DNA of 64,000 nt. It comes from Nocardioides terrigena (GTDB taxonomy: Bacteria; Actinomycetota; Actinomycetes; Propionibacteriales; Nocardioidaceae). Each line of letters begins with the position of its first letter. Positions within the stretch are counted from its first letter, which is position 1. This document shows positions 8,589 to 16,011 of this stretch, one piece after another. The position numbers and the translations under genes are program-made. The notes below the pieces were generated by a model, which worked only from the letters and a program-made list of their open reading frames with translations, ran no database searches and had not been told where the DNA came from. Where the stretch lies: contig NZ_PZYY01000001.1 in assembly GCF_003047265.1 (NCBI RefSeq), forward strand, positions 186,001 through 250,000, given 5' to 3'.

Positions 8589-8957
8589 ATGGAGTATCCC
8601 CTCACCAAGGCCCTGGCCGTCGTGACCCTGGGCTACAGCGCCTGGGTGGTCACCAGCAGCGACACCCTGCGGACCCAGCTCGACGACCCGGCGGACTGGC
8701 GGCTCCCGGCGTCGCGGCTCGCCTTCACCTACGCCGGGCGGGACGTGCCGATCTCGACCCTGGCGCTGCTCGGCGGGGCGGGGGGCGCCCGCACGGCGGC
8801 CCTCCTGCGCATCGCCGGCGACGTCACCGACGCGGTCACGCTCGGGACGACCGCCTCCTCGGCCTCCGCGCGCAAGAAGGCCGTCGCCGTCGCGGCCGGC
8901 TACGGCGTGCTCAACGCGCTCGCCCTGGTGGTCGACGAGCGGCGCCGCCGGGCGTGA
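8589..8957 (+). CDS. Small hypothetical membrane-associated protein
   Basis: I do not recognise this 122-residue protein. It has a hydrophobic N-terminal segment (about residues 7-20), a Gly/Ala-rich central stretch (LALLGGAGGARTAALLRIAGD), a hydrophobic C-terminal segment and a basic tail (DERRRRA). Two or three membrane-associated helices are plausible. Codon use matches its neighbours and the start follows a good -10 hexamer, so the gene is probably real. It could have a link to the adjacent DedA gene, but nothing in sequence proves that. Confidence 0.6.
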   Translation: MEYPLTKALAVVTLGYSAWVVTSSDTLRTQLDDPADWRLPASRLAFTYAGRDVPISTLALLGGAGGARTAALLRIAGDVTDAVTLGTTASSASARKKAVAVAAGYGVLNALALVVDERRRRA

Positions 8958-8996
8958 CCCTCGCCGGCTGAGTGCGGATGATGAGCGTCCGGTGAG

Positions 8997-9033
8997 TACC
9001 GTCGGGGACAGCACCCCGGGCACAGGCCCGGGG
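8997..9033 (+). promoter_or_regulatory. Putative promoter and leader hairpin of the type III PKS cluster
   Basis: A TACCGT hexamer at 8997-9002 lies about 50 nt before the UbiA start. A 7-bp GC hairpin (CCCCGGG...CCCGGGG, 9014-9033) would form close to the 5' end of the transcript. The -35 region is weak. Confidence 0.4.
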
Positions 9034-9053
9034 CCGGGCGGACAGGGGAGGCC

Positions 9054-9881
9054 ATGACCGCTGACGTCTCTCCCGGTCGCGCGCCCGCCACGTCGCGGGT
9101 GGCCGGACTGGTGGCCGCCGCGCACGCCGGGCCCACCCTCGCGGTCACCGTCCTCGTCGTGCTGCTCGCCGTCGCGGCGGACCTGGCCCCCGGCCGTGTG
9201 CTCCTCGTCGCCGCGGCCGTGCTCACCGGCCAGCTCACGATCGGCTGGAGCAACGACCTGCTCGACCTCCAGCGCGACCGCCGCAGCGGGCGCACCGACA
9301 AGCCGCTCGTCAGCGGGGCCGTCCCCGTGGGGCTGGTCCGGGCGGCGTGCCTCCTGTCCCTGGCCGCCTGCCTGGTGCTGTCGTTCGCCTGCGGCGTTGC
9401 CGCCGGAGCCGTGCACCTGTTGTGCGTCGCGGCGGGGTGGGCCTACAACCTCGGGCTCAAGTCGACGGTCTGGTCGTGGGTGCCGTACGCCGTGGCGTTC
9501 GGCGGCCTGCCCGTCTTCGTCGCCCTGGCCGGGTCCACGACGCCCCCGTGGTGGTGGCCCGTCGGCGGCGCGCTGCTCGGGATCGGCGCCCACCTCCTCA
9601 ACGTGCTGCCCGACCTCGACGACGACGCCGGCACCGGCGTCCGCGGCCTCCCGCACCGGCTCGGGGAGCGGTGGATCGCCCCCGTGGCGACCGTCGTGCT
9701 GGTCGCCGCGACCGCCGTGGTGGTGGTCGGCTCGTCGCCACCGGTGGCGCTCGCGGTGGTCGCCGGCGTCGTCGTCGGTGTGCTCGCGATCCTGGTGGTC
9801 GCCGGCCGGGGCCGGCTCCCGTTCCTCGCCGCGATCGGCATCGCCCTCGTCGACGCCACGCTCCTGGTCGTCGCCCGATGA
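9054..9881 (+). CDS. UbiA family prenyltransferase
   Basis: The protein has 275 residues and is strongly hydrophobic, with about eight to nine helices. The first Asp-rich Mg2+/prenyl-diphosphate motif is NDLLDLQRD at residues 67-75, and a second Asp cluster (LPDLDDDAG) lies near residue 184. These are the hallmarks of integral-membrane UbiA enzymes that move a prenyl group onto an aromatic or other lipophilic acceptor. The ATG at 9054 follows GGGGAGG. It is the first gene of a set with a type III PKS, methyltransferase, flavin oxidoreductase and IPP isomerase, so its acceptor may be the PKS product. Chain length and acceptor are inference. Confidence 0.88.
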   Translation: MTADVSPGRAPATSRVAGLVAAAHAGPTLAVTVLVVLLAVAADLAPGRVLLVAAAVLTGQLTIGWSNDLLDLQRDRRSGRTDKPLVSGAVPVGLVRAACLLSLAACLVLSFACGVAAGAVHLLCVAAGWAYNLGLKSTVWSWVPYAVAFGGLPVFVALAGSTTPPWWWPVGGALLGIGAHLLNVLPDLDDDAGTGVRGLPHRLGERWIAPVATVVLVAATAVVVVGSSPPVALAVVAGVVVGVLAILVVAGRGRLPFLAAIGIALVDATLLVVAR

Positions 9882-9918
9882 CCTGCTCGTCCACCCGCCC
9901 AGATCTCCGGAGGCTGTC

Positions 9919-10974
9919 ATGAGGATCCTGTCCGCACGTGGTGCGCTGCCGCAGCACTCCTACCCGCAGGAGGAGATCACCGAGGCGTTCGGCGAGGTCA
10001 TCTCGCAGCGCAGCCTCGACCGCGCCCTGCTGCGCCGGTTCCACCGCAACGCCGGCGTCGAGCGGCGCCACACCGTGCTGCCGCTGGAGGAGTACGCCGG
10101 GCTCCGCGACTTCGGGCACGCCAACGACCTCTTCATCGAGCACGCCGTCGAGCTCGGTGCCCAGGCGCTCGTCGACGCCCTCAAGGCCGCCGACCTCACC
10201 CCGTCCGACGTCGACCTCATCGTCTCGGCCACCGTCACGGGTCTCGCGATCCCGTCGCTTGACGCTCGCATCGCCGCCGTGGTCGGCCTCCGCGAGGACG
10301 TCCGCCGGATGCCCCTCGTGGGCCTCGGCTGCGTGGCGGGCGCGGCCGGCATCGCCCGGCTGCACGACTACCTGCTCGGCCACCCGGACCACACCGCGGT
10401 CCTCGTCGCCGTCGAGCTCTGCTCGCTCACCCTCCAGCGCGACGACGTGTCGGTGCCCAACCTGGTGGCCAGCGGGCTCTTCGGCGACGGCGCCTCCGCC
10501 GTGGTGGCGGTCGGCTCCCAGGGCCCGGACGGACCCGTCGAGGTGCTGGCGTCGCGCAGCCGGCTCTACCCCGACAGCGAGCGCACCATGGGCTTCGACG
10601 TGACCGGCGGTGGCCTGCGGATCGTCCTCGACGCCGAGGTGCCCGCGATCGTCGAGCGCCACCTGCGCGGCGACGTCGACGGATTCCTCGCCGACCACGG
10701 GCTCACCCGCGACGACATCGGCTGGTGGGTCTGCCACCCGGGCGGTCCCAAGGTGATCGAGGCCCTCCAGGCCGCGCTCGAGGTGCCGCGCGACGCGGTC
10801 CAGCTCACCTGGGACTCGCTGGCGCGCGTCGGCAACCTGTCCTCCGCGTCGGTCCTCCACGTCCTCGAGGACACCCTCCGCGAGCGACCGCCCGCCCCCG
10901 GCAGCCACGGGGTGCTGCTCGCGATGGGCCCGGGCTTCTGCTCCGAGCTGGTCCTGCTGCGGGCCACCGCATGA
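9919..10974 (+). CDS. Type III polyketide synthase (chalcone/alkylresorcinol synthase family)
   Basis: This 351-residue thiolase-fold enzyme carries the full Cys-His-Asn triad: Cys138 in [12 protein letters not shown], His273 in [11 protein letters not shown] and Asn306 in [10 protein letters not shown]. Type III synthases extend an acyl-CoA starter with malonyl-CoA and cyclise it to a resorcinol, pyrone or phloroglucinol. The ATG at 9919 has a GGAGG site 6 nt upstream; upstream in-frame extensions run back into ubiA. The following ICMT-type methyltransferase and FAD oxidoreductase repeat the order of the Streptomyces griseus srsABC alkylresorcinol operon. A long-chain phenolic lipid product is therefore likely, but the starter is unknown. 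Confidence 0.92.
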   Translation: MRILSARGALPQHSYPQEEITEAFGEVISQRSLDRALLRRFHRNAGVERRHTVLPLEEYAGLRDFGHANDLFIEHAVELGAQALVDALKAADLTPSDVDLIVSATVTGLAIPSLDARIAAVVGLREDVRRMPLVGLGCVAGAAGIARLHDYLLGHPDHTAVLVAVELCSLTLQRDDVSVPNLVASGLFGDGASAVVAVGSQGPDGPVEVLASRSRLYPDSERTMGFDVTGGGLRIVLDAEVPAIVERHLRGDVDGFLADHGLTRDDIGWWVCHPGGPKVIEALQAALEVPRDAVQLTWDSLARVGNLSSASVLHVLEDTLRERPPAPGSHGVLLAMGPGFCSELVLLRATA

Positions 10975-11510
10975 CCACGCTCCTCGCCTTCACCGTCCTC
11001 GTCGCGCTGGTCGGCCTCGAGCGGATCGCCGAGCTCGTCGTCTCGACCCGCAACGCCGCGTGGAGCATGGAGCACGGCGGGGTCGAGTCGGGTCGCGGGC
11101 ACTACCCGTTCATGGTCGTCCTGCACACCGGCCTCCTCGTCGGCGCGCTCGCCGAGGCGTGGCTGCGGCGACCCGACGTGCCCTCCGCTCTCGCCTGGTC
11201 GATGCTGGCGCTGGTCGTCGCCTCGCAGGCGCTGCGCTGGTGGTGCATCACCACCCTCGGCCGGCGCTGGAACACCCGGGTGATCATCGTCCCCGGCCTG
11301 CCCCCGGTGCGCTCGGGGCCCTACCGGCTGTTCCGGCACCCCAACTACGTCGCCGTCGTGGTGGAGGGCGTGGCCCTGCCGATGGTGCACGCCGCGTGGA
11401 TCACCGCGCTGGTCTTCACGGTCCTCAACGCCGCCCTCCTGACCGTGCGGATCCGGGCCGAGGACGCCGCACTCGCGACCCTGCCCGAGCGCGAGGCCAG
11501 CGATGCGTGA
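10971..11510 (+). CDS. ICMT-type methyltransferase (SrsB-like)
   Basis: The protein has 179 residues, four or five membrane helices and the C-terminal SAM-binding signature of the isoprenylcysteine carboxyl methyltransferase family: [19 protein letters not shown] (about 109-127), after [14 protein letters not shown]. In bacterial type III PKS operons this family O-methylates alkylresorcinols (SrsB precedent). The ATG overlaps the PKS stop as ATGA, implying translational coupling, and the 3' end overlaps the next gene by 8 bp. It would act on a membrane-embedded phenolic substrate. Family assignment is firm; the substrate is inferred from neighbours. Confidence 0.85.
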   Translation: MTTLLAFTVLVALVGLERIAELVVSTRNAAWSMEHGGVESGRGHYPFMVVLHTGLLVGALAEAWLRRPDVPSALAWSMLALVVASQALRWWCITTLGRRWNTRVIIVPGLPPVRSGPYRLFRHPNYVAVVVEGVALPMVHAAWITALVFTVLNAALLTVRIRAEDAALATLPEREASDA

Positions 11511-12537
11511 CCTCGTCGTCGCCGGTGGCGGCCCGGTCGGCCTGGCCGTCGCGTTGTACGCCGCTCGCGCGGGGCTCGACGTCGTCGTGCGCGAGCCGCG
11601 TACCGGCCCTGTCGACAAGGCGTGCGGCGAGGGCCTGATGCCCGGAGCCGTGGCCGACCTCGCGGCCCTCGGCGTCGACCCTGACGGGCACCCCCTCTCC
11701 GGCATCCGCTACGTCGACGGCTCCGGCGCGGCCGCGGAGGCCGTCTTCGGCGCCGGCCCCGGGCGCGGGGTGCGCCGCACGACCCTCCACGCCGCCCTGA
11801 CCGACGCGCTCGACCGGGCGGGCGTCGAGGTCGAGCCCGAGCCGGTCCGCTCGGTCCGCGACGCCGGCGACCACGTGCTCGTCGACGACGAGCCGGCCCG
11901 CCACCTCGTCGCCGCCGACGGCCTGCACTCGCCCGTCCGGCGCCTGCTCGGCCTCGAGGTCGCCGCGCGCGGTCCACGTCGCTTCGGCCTGCGCTGCCAC
12001 GTCCGGCAGGCGCCGTGGACCCCCTTCGTGGAGGTGCACTGGTCGCCGGGCGCGGAGGCCTACGTGACCCCCGTCGCCGACGACCTCGTCGGGGTCGCCG
12101 TGCTCACCGACAGCGGCGCGCCCTTCGACGAGGTGCTCCTCGGTTTTCCGGCGCTCCGCGAGCGGCTCACCGGGGAGCGCACCAAGGTGATGGGCGCCGG
12201 TCCGCTGCGGCAGCGGTCCCGGCGTCGGGTGGCCGGCCGGACGATGCTGGTCGGCGACGCCGGCGGCTACGTCGACGCCCTCACCGGTGAGGGCATCGCG
12301 CTGGGGCTGGCCCACGCACGGGCGGCCGTGGCCTGCGCGGTCGCGGACGACCCGGCCCGCTTCGAGGCGATGGCCAAGAGGCTCAGCCGCCGTCACGAGC
12401 TGCTCACCCACGCCCTGCTCCGCGCGACCGCGCACCGGCCGCTGCGCCGGCACCTGGTGCCGGCCGCGGCCCGCGCCCCCTGGCTCTTCTCCGCCGCCGT
12501 CAACCAGCTCGCCCGACCGATCGAGGTGCCCGCATGA
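11503..12537 (+). CDS. FAD-dependent oxidoreductase/hydroxylase of the PKS cluster
   Basis: The protein has 344 residues and begins [20 protein letters not shown], an FAD-binding GxGxxG Rossmann loop, followed by DKACGEGLMPGAV, and later MLVGDAGGYVDALTGEGIA, the second FAD-contact motif. This layout is shared by PHBH-type aromatic hydroxylases and geranylgeranyl-reductase-like flavoproteins. In an srs-type operon the equivalent enzyme (SrsC) hydroxylates the resorcinol ring towards a quinol/quinone. A prenyl-chain reductase role is the main alternative, given the UbiA and idi neighbours. It overlaps the genes on both sides by 8 and 4 bp. Confidence 0.83.
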   Translation: MRDLVVAGGGPVGLAVALYAARAGLDVVVREPRTGPVDKACGEGLMPGAVADLAALGVDPDGHPLSGIRYVDGSGAAAEAVFGAGPGRGVRRTTLHAALTDALDRAGVEVEPEPVRSVRDAGDHVLVDDEPARHLVAADGLHSPVRRLLGLEVAARGPRRFGLRCHVRQAPWTPFVEVHWSPGAEAYVTPVADDLVGVAVLTDSGAPFDEVLLGFPALRERLTGERTKVMGAGPLRQRSRRRVAGRTMLVGDAGGYVDALTGEGIALGLAHARAAVACAVADDPARFEAMAKRLSRRHELLTHALLRATAHRPLRRHLVPAAARAPWLFSAAVNQLARPIEVPA

Positions 12538-13184
12538 CGTCCGTCCCCCTGTCCCCGGCCGAGTCGGTGGTCCTGCTCGACGAGGAGGGCCGCGCCATCG
12601 GCACCGCGGACAAGCGCGGCGTGCACCACACGGCCACGCCCCTGCACCTGGCGTTCTCCTGCTACCTCTTCGACGGTGCGGGCTCCGTCCTGGTCACCCA
12701 GCGCGCCCTCCACAAGCCCACCTGGCCGGGGGTGTGGACCAACAGCTGCTGCGGGCACCCGGCGCCGGGCGAGGACCTGGAGGAGGCCGTACGACGTCGC
12801 GTCGGGCAGGAGCTCGGCGTGCGCGTCGAGGGGCTGCGGCTGCTGCTGCCGCGCTTCCGCTACCGCGCGGTGATGGACGACGGCATGGTCGAGCACGAGA
12901 TGTGCCCGGTCTTCGCCGCCACCACCGCCGACGACGTCCGCCCCGACCCGGCCGAGGTCGAGGAGGCGCGGTGGGAGCCGTGGGACGCGTTCCGCGCCGG
13001 CGTGCTCGACGGCAGCCGGGACATCTCCCCGTGGTGCCGCGAGCAGGTCGCCGAGCTCCCGGCCGACCCGCTCGCCGCGCCCGTGGCGTCGTACGACGAC
13101 CTGCCGCCGGCCGCGCGCGGCCAGTCACCGACCGACCAGGCCTCGGGCGGCCGGGCCTCGAGCGGCCAGGCCTCGGGCGGCTAG
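12534..13184 (+). CDS. idi: Isopentenyl-diphosphate delta-isomerase, type I
   Basis: The protein has 216 residues and a Nudix-like fold that interconverts IPP and DMAPP. Visible features are VLVTQRALHKPTWPGVWTN, the catalytic Cys in NSCCGHP (about residue 74), metal-binding Glu residues in VEHEMCPVF, and the PWCREQV region. The ATG overlaps the preceding stop. After residue about 195 the protein continues into a low-complexity Gln/Ala/Ser/Gly tail encoded by a 15-bp tandem repeat, which is not part of the enzyme. Its place in this operon suggests supply of prenyl donor for the UbiA enzyme, though it may also serve general isoprenoid synthesis. Confidence 0.93.
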   Translation: MTSVPLSPAESVVLLDEEGRAIGTADKRGVHHTATPLHLAFSCYLFDGAGSVLVTQRALHKPTWPGVWTNSCCGHPAPGEDLEEAVRRRVGQELGVRVEGLRLLLPRFRYRAVMDDGMVEHEMCPVFAATTADDVRPDPAEVEEARWEPWDAFRAGVLDGSRDISPWCREQVAELPADPLAAPVASYDDLPPAARGQSPTDQASGGRASSGQASGG

Positions 13185-13195
13185 GCCTCAAGCAC
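13136..13195. repeat. 15-bp tandem repeat, four units, across two convergent stop codons
   Basis: Units start at 13136, 13151, 13166 and 13181. Units 1 and 3 are identical (CCAGGCCTCGGGCGG); unit 2 differs by two bases, and unit 4 (CTAGGCCTCAAGCAC) by more. Unit 4 holds both stop codons, TAG of idi and TAG of the opposing gene, in CTAG. The period is a multiple of three, so expansion lengthened idi by five residues per unit. Confidence 0.85.
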
Positions 13196-14095
13196 GAACC
13201 ACACCGTGGTACCGACCGCGTCGAGCTCCGAGCCCCACCGGGGGGCGAGGGCGTCGACGAGCTGCAGCCCGCGACCGTGGACGCGCAGGGGGTCGTCGGG
13301 CTCCTTGACCGCCGAGCCCGGCTGCGTGCCGTTGTCGCGCACCGCGGTGGTGATGACGCCCGGCTCGCGCAGGATGCGGACCACGCACCCGTCGTGAGCG
13401 TGGACGACGGCGTTGGTGACGAGCTCGGAGAGGCAGAGCGTGGCCACGTCGGTCGTGTCCTCGTCGACTCCCCAGTCGCTGAAGGTGCGTCGCAGGAAGT
13501 GCCGGGCCCCGGCGACGGCCGCCGGGTCGCCCGGCACGTCGTGCACCGCGACCTCGGCCCCGGGCGGAGCCGGCTCGGAGGACCAGTGGTCGCGACGACG
13601 CAGGTCGCCCCGCTGGGCGCGCCGCAGCCCCCGCCCCAGCTCGACGCCCAGCCTGGCCAGCATCTCGCGCTGCCCGACGCCGAAGTCCTGCGCCTCGTCG
13701 TACATCAGGACGTAGCCGCCGAGGACCTGGCCCGCCACGGTCATCGGCACCGCCGCCAGGCACACGGTCGCCGTGTCGCGCTGCCGCTCGACGAAGTCGG
13801 GGAACGTGGGTGCCAGGTCCGCGAGGTCGCCCAGCACCGCCTGTCCTGAGCGGACCACGGTGGTGAGGGGGACGTCGTCGTACGCGTCGACGTGGCACCA
13901 CTCCACGGCCGTGCTGTCGGCGCCGATGTCGCCCCGGTCGCTGGCGGTGAAGCGCAGGCGACGGCCGCCGCCCTCGACGAGACCGACACCGGCACGGCGT
14001 ACGCCCGGCAGCCCGCTCAGCGAGATCAGGGCCGCACGAGCCCACTCAGGGACGTCCGCGTCCCTGCGCTGGCCCCGGCCCCGCGCACTCTGCAC
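13181..14095 (-). CDS. GAF domain/anti-sigma-type ATPase regulator
   Basis: The protein has 304 residues. An N-terminal GAF-like sensor domain (about 20-150, with LAAVPMTVAGQVLGGYVLMY) is followed by an HATPase_c domain of the RsbW/serine-kinase type: TLCLSELVTNAVVHAH (N box, about 220) and VRDNGTQPG with GRGLQLVDALAPRWG (G boxes). Such proteins act as cytoplasmic anti-sigma or anti-anti-sigma kinases; no SpoIIE phosphatase domain is present. A TAGTCT hexamer at 14102-14107 on this strand lies 6 nt before the GTG start, so a leaderless transcript is likely. It is convergent with idi, overlapping by 4 bp. Its target is unknown. Confidence 0.8.
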   Translation of the reverse strand: MQSARGRGQRRDADVPEWARAALISLSGLPGVRRAGVGLVEGGGRRLRFTASDRGDIGADSTAVEWCHVDAYDDVPLTTVVRSGQAVLGDLADLAPTFPDFVERQRDTATVCLAAVPMTVAGQVLGGYVLMYDEAQDFGVGQREMLARLGVELGRGLRRAQRGDLRRRDHWSSEPAPPGAEVAVHDVPGDPAAVAGARHFLRRTFSDWGVDEDTTDVATLCLSELVTNAVVHAHDGCVVRILREPGVITTAVRDNGTQPGSAVKEPDDPLRVHGRGLQLVDALAPRWGSELDAVGTTVWFVLEA

Positions 14096-14101
14096 GCCTC
14101 G

Positions 14102-14107
14102 AGACTA
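14102..14107 (-). promoter_or_regulatory. -10 hexamer TAGTCT (minus strand), leaderless start
   Basis: Read on the minus strand, TAGTCT ends 6 nt before the GTG at 14095, with no ribosome-binding site. Confidence 0.5.
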
Positions 14108-14162
14108 GTCCCGCTGGGCGATCGTGGTCAGTCTCCGAGGTGGGTACGCCGGGACGCCGGTC

Positions 14163-14540
14163 TCAGCCGGGCGGCGTGCCCGGCGCGCGCGTGCCGGCCT
14201 TGCGCCAGGGCAGCGTCCCCTCCAGCTCGACCTCGAGGGAGAAGCTGAGGAACGTCCGCACCAGCACGATCAGCCCCAGCGCGAGCGCGCTCTCCAGCGT
14301 CGGGTCCACCGTGATGGTGAGCACGATGTCGGCGATGATCAGGAACTCCAGGCCCAGCAGGATGGCCCGGCCCACGTTGCGACGGGCCGACTCGTAGGCC
14401 TGCTGCCCGCCCACCGTGCGGTAGGACCAGGCGGCGTGCAGGCAGGCGGCCAGCGAGCCCACGACGAGGATCGCGACCCCGCCGATCTCGAAGCCGTGCA
14501 CGACGAGCTCCATCACCTCGTCGAAGGTCGGCGTCTCCAT
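14163..14540 (-). CDS. DUF1622 family membrane protein
   Basis: The protein has 125 residues and three predicted membrane helices (GGVAILVVGSLAACLHAAW near 20-38, ILLGLEFLIIADIVLTITV near 60-78, ALALGLIVLVRTFLSF near 86-101). The ARRNVGRAILLGLEFLIIAD motif is typical of DUF1622 proteins, whose function is unknown. The ATG at 14540 gives the usual family length. The gene stands alone, divergent from the SGNH hydrolase gene 96 bp away. Confidence 0.8.
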   Translation of the reverse strand: METPTFDEVMELVVHGFEIGGVAILVVGSLAACLHAAWSYRTVGGQQAYESARRNVGRAILLGLEFLIIADIVLTITVDPTLESALALGLIVLVRTFLSFSLEVELEGTLPWRKAGTRAPGTPPG

Positions 14541-14624
14541 CCTGCGAGGATGACAGCACCGGGGGTTCGGCGCCTCCCCCCCACCTTCGGGGGAGCGGGT
14601 TCGGCGCCCGGGGCGGTCGGTCAG

Positions 14625-14630
14625 TACGGT
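14625..14630 (+). promoter_or_regulatory. -10 hexamer TACGGT, leaderless start
   Basis: TACGGT lies 6 nt before the GTG at 14637, and no ribosome-binding site is present. Confidence 0.5.
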
Positions 14631-14636
14631 CGGTCG

Positions 14637-15320
14637 GTGGTCAAGCGCGTGGTGCCCGTCATCGTCGTCGCCCTGGCGGTCGCCGCCGGTGGTGCGTGGC
14701 TCTGGCGCGCCCACCAGCAGGGCGAGGCGTGCGAGATCATCCGTGCCGGCGTCGAGCGCCGGCCCGACGAGGCGGTGGGGACCGGGCCGCGCAAGGTCGT
14801 GGTTATGGGCGACTCCTACGCCCAGGGCTTCGGCCTCAGCGACCAGACCGAGTCCTGGCCCACCGCCTTCGCCGCCGAGGCGGACGCCACCGTGCGGGTC
14901 GACGGCTTCGCCGGCTCCGGCTTCACCGGGTCCGCGTTCTGCGACGGCGAGGAGTTCGGCACCCGGGCCAAGGGTCTCGCCCGCGGCGACGACGAGGTGC
15001 TGGTGATCCAGGGCGGGCTCAACGACGTCAACGCCGACCCGGGGCTCATCGAGTCCGCCGCGGTCGCGGTGATCGAGACCTCGGACGCCGAGGCGGTCGT
15101 CGGTCCGCCCCCGGCGCCGAACCGGGACCTGGCTCTCACGGCAGCGACGGACGAGGCGCTGGCCCGGGCCGCCGACGAGTCGGGCATCGTCTACGTCTCG
15201 ACGCTGGCCTGGGACGACCTGGGCTACCTCCCCGACCGGCTGCACCTGACCCCGGAGAGCCACGGGGTCTTCGGGACCCGGGTGGCCGACGCGCTCCTCG
15301 AGGCCGGCGTCCTGCGCTGA
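14637..15320 (+). CDS. SGNH/GDSL-type hydrolase, membrane-anchored or exported
   Basis: The protein has 227 residues. A hydrophobic N-terminal segment (about 5-19) acts as signal or anchor. The SGNH blocks are all visible: block I VVVMGDSYAQGFG with the nucleophile Ser near residue 61, block II Gly in GFAGSGFTG, block III GGLNDVN, and block V DRLHLTPESH with the catalytic Asp/His. It is probably an extracytoplasmic esterase, lipase or acetylhydrolase with unknown substrate. The GTG at 14637 is chosen because the hydrophobic segment follows and a -10 hexamer lies 6 nt upstream. Confidence 0.82.
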   Translation: MVKRVVPVIVVALAVAAGGAWLWRAHQQGEACEIIRAGVERRPDEAVGTGPRKVVVMGDSYAQGFGLSDQTESWPTAFAAEADATVRVDGFAGSGFTGSAFCDGEEFGTRAKGLARGDDEVLVIQGGLNDVNADPGLIESAAVAVIETSDAEAVVGPPPAPNRDLALTAATDEALARAADESGIVYVSTLAWDDLGYLPDRLHLTPESHGVFGTRVADALLEAGVLR

Positions 15321-15390
15321 GCGTCCCCGGTCCCCGGGCCGGCCGTATCCTCGGACGCGTCCGTCCCGCCCCCGCACGAGGAGTCACGCG

Positions 15391-15717
15391 TTGATCTTCA
15401 TCACCGCCAAGTTCCAGGTCCGTCCCGAGTCGGCCGAGCAGTGGCCCGAGATCAGCCGGGCCTTCACCGAGGCCACCCGCGCCGAGCCCGGTTGCCTGTG
15501 GTTCGACTGGTCGCGCAGCCTCGACGACGACTGCGAGTACGTCCTGGTCGAGGCCTTCGCCGACGACGCCGCGGGTGCGGCCCACGTCGGGTCGGACCAC
15601 TTCAAGGCCGCGACGGCCGAGCTGCCGCAGCACCTCGCCGCCACCCCGAGGATCGTCAACACCACCATCGAGGACTCGGACTGGTCCGAGCTAGGCGAGA
15701 TGGCCGTCGACGCCTGA
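15391..15717 (+). CDS. Antibiotic biosynthesis monooxygenase (ABM/YgiN-like)
   Basis: The protein has 108 residues and a dimeric ferredoxin-like alpha+beta barrel pattern: MIFITAKFQVRPE at the start, EPGCLWFDWSRSLDDDCEYVLVEAF in the centre, then HVGSDHFKAA. The family includes cofactor-free quinol monooxygenases, and the order of strands and helices supports that fold. The start is TTG at 15391 with a strong GAGGAG site 7 nt upstream. A TATCCT hexamer about 40 nt upstream could be its -10 element. The substrate is unknown; quinol oxidation or a housekeeping detoxification role is possible. Confidence 0.78.
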   Translation: MIFITAKFQVRPESAEQWPEISRAFTEATRAEPGCLWFDWSRSLDDDCEYVLVEAFADDAAGAAHVGSDHFKAATAELPQHLAATPRIVNTTIEDSDWSELGEMAVDA

Positions 15718-15755
15718 GCCTCCCGATGGCCCGGTCCGGCGGGCTGTCCCTCGCG

Positions 15756-15825
15756 TGTAACGCGCTGTTACACCCGCTCCACACCCCACCGGTGGGGTGT
15801 GGAGCAACCGTGACGGCGCGTTACA
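15756..15825. repeat. 70-bp dyad element with nested inverted repeats
   Basis: The inner part, 15776-15805, is a perfect 30-bp palindrome (arms GCTCCACACCCCACC). Outer 10-bp arms TGTAACGCGC (15756-15765) and GCGCGTTACA (15816-15825) share exactly the same centre. The left flank also contains GTGTAAC-N5-GTTACAC (15755-15773). It lies between convergent genes and could be a terminator, but the symmetry exceeds what termination needs. Confidence 0.85.
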
Positions 15826-15891
15826 GCGGGGAGGCGGGGACCGGCGTCCGACCTCAGGCGTACGACGCCGGCGACTGACAGCTCCACCCGC

Positions 15892-15938
15892 GACAGCGGC
15901 CCGTGCGATCCACCCGGTGGACCGCACGGGCCGCTGTC
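15892..15938. terminator. Bidirectional terminator hairpin
   Basis: Arms 15892-15914 and 15916-15938 are complementary over 23 bp with one mismatch (a G-U wobble in RNA), around a single central base. It lies between the convergent ABM and lacI genes. Confidence 0.7.
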
Positions 15939-16011
15939 ATCTCGGAACCCAGCCCACTCCCCGGCGATGGGTCGATCGGAACCGACCCGGGCCGACCGGC
16001 GTACGGGCGCG

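Noticed and set aside
15441..15878. ORF reading through the ABM gene into the 70-bp dyad
   Set aside because: It is out of frame with the ABM gene, Arg/Gly-rich and crosses the palindromes; a shadow frame.
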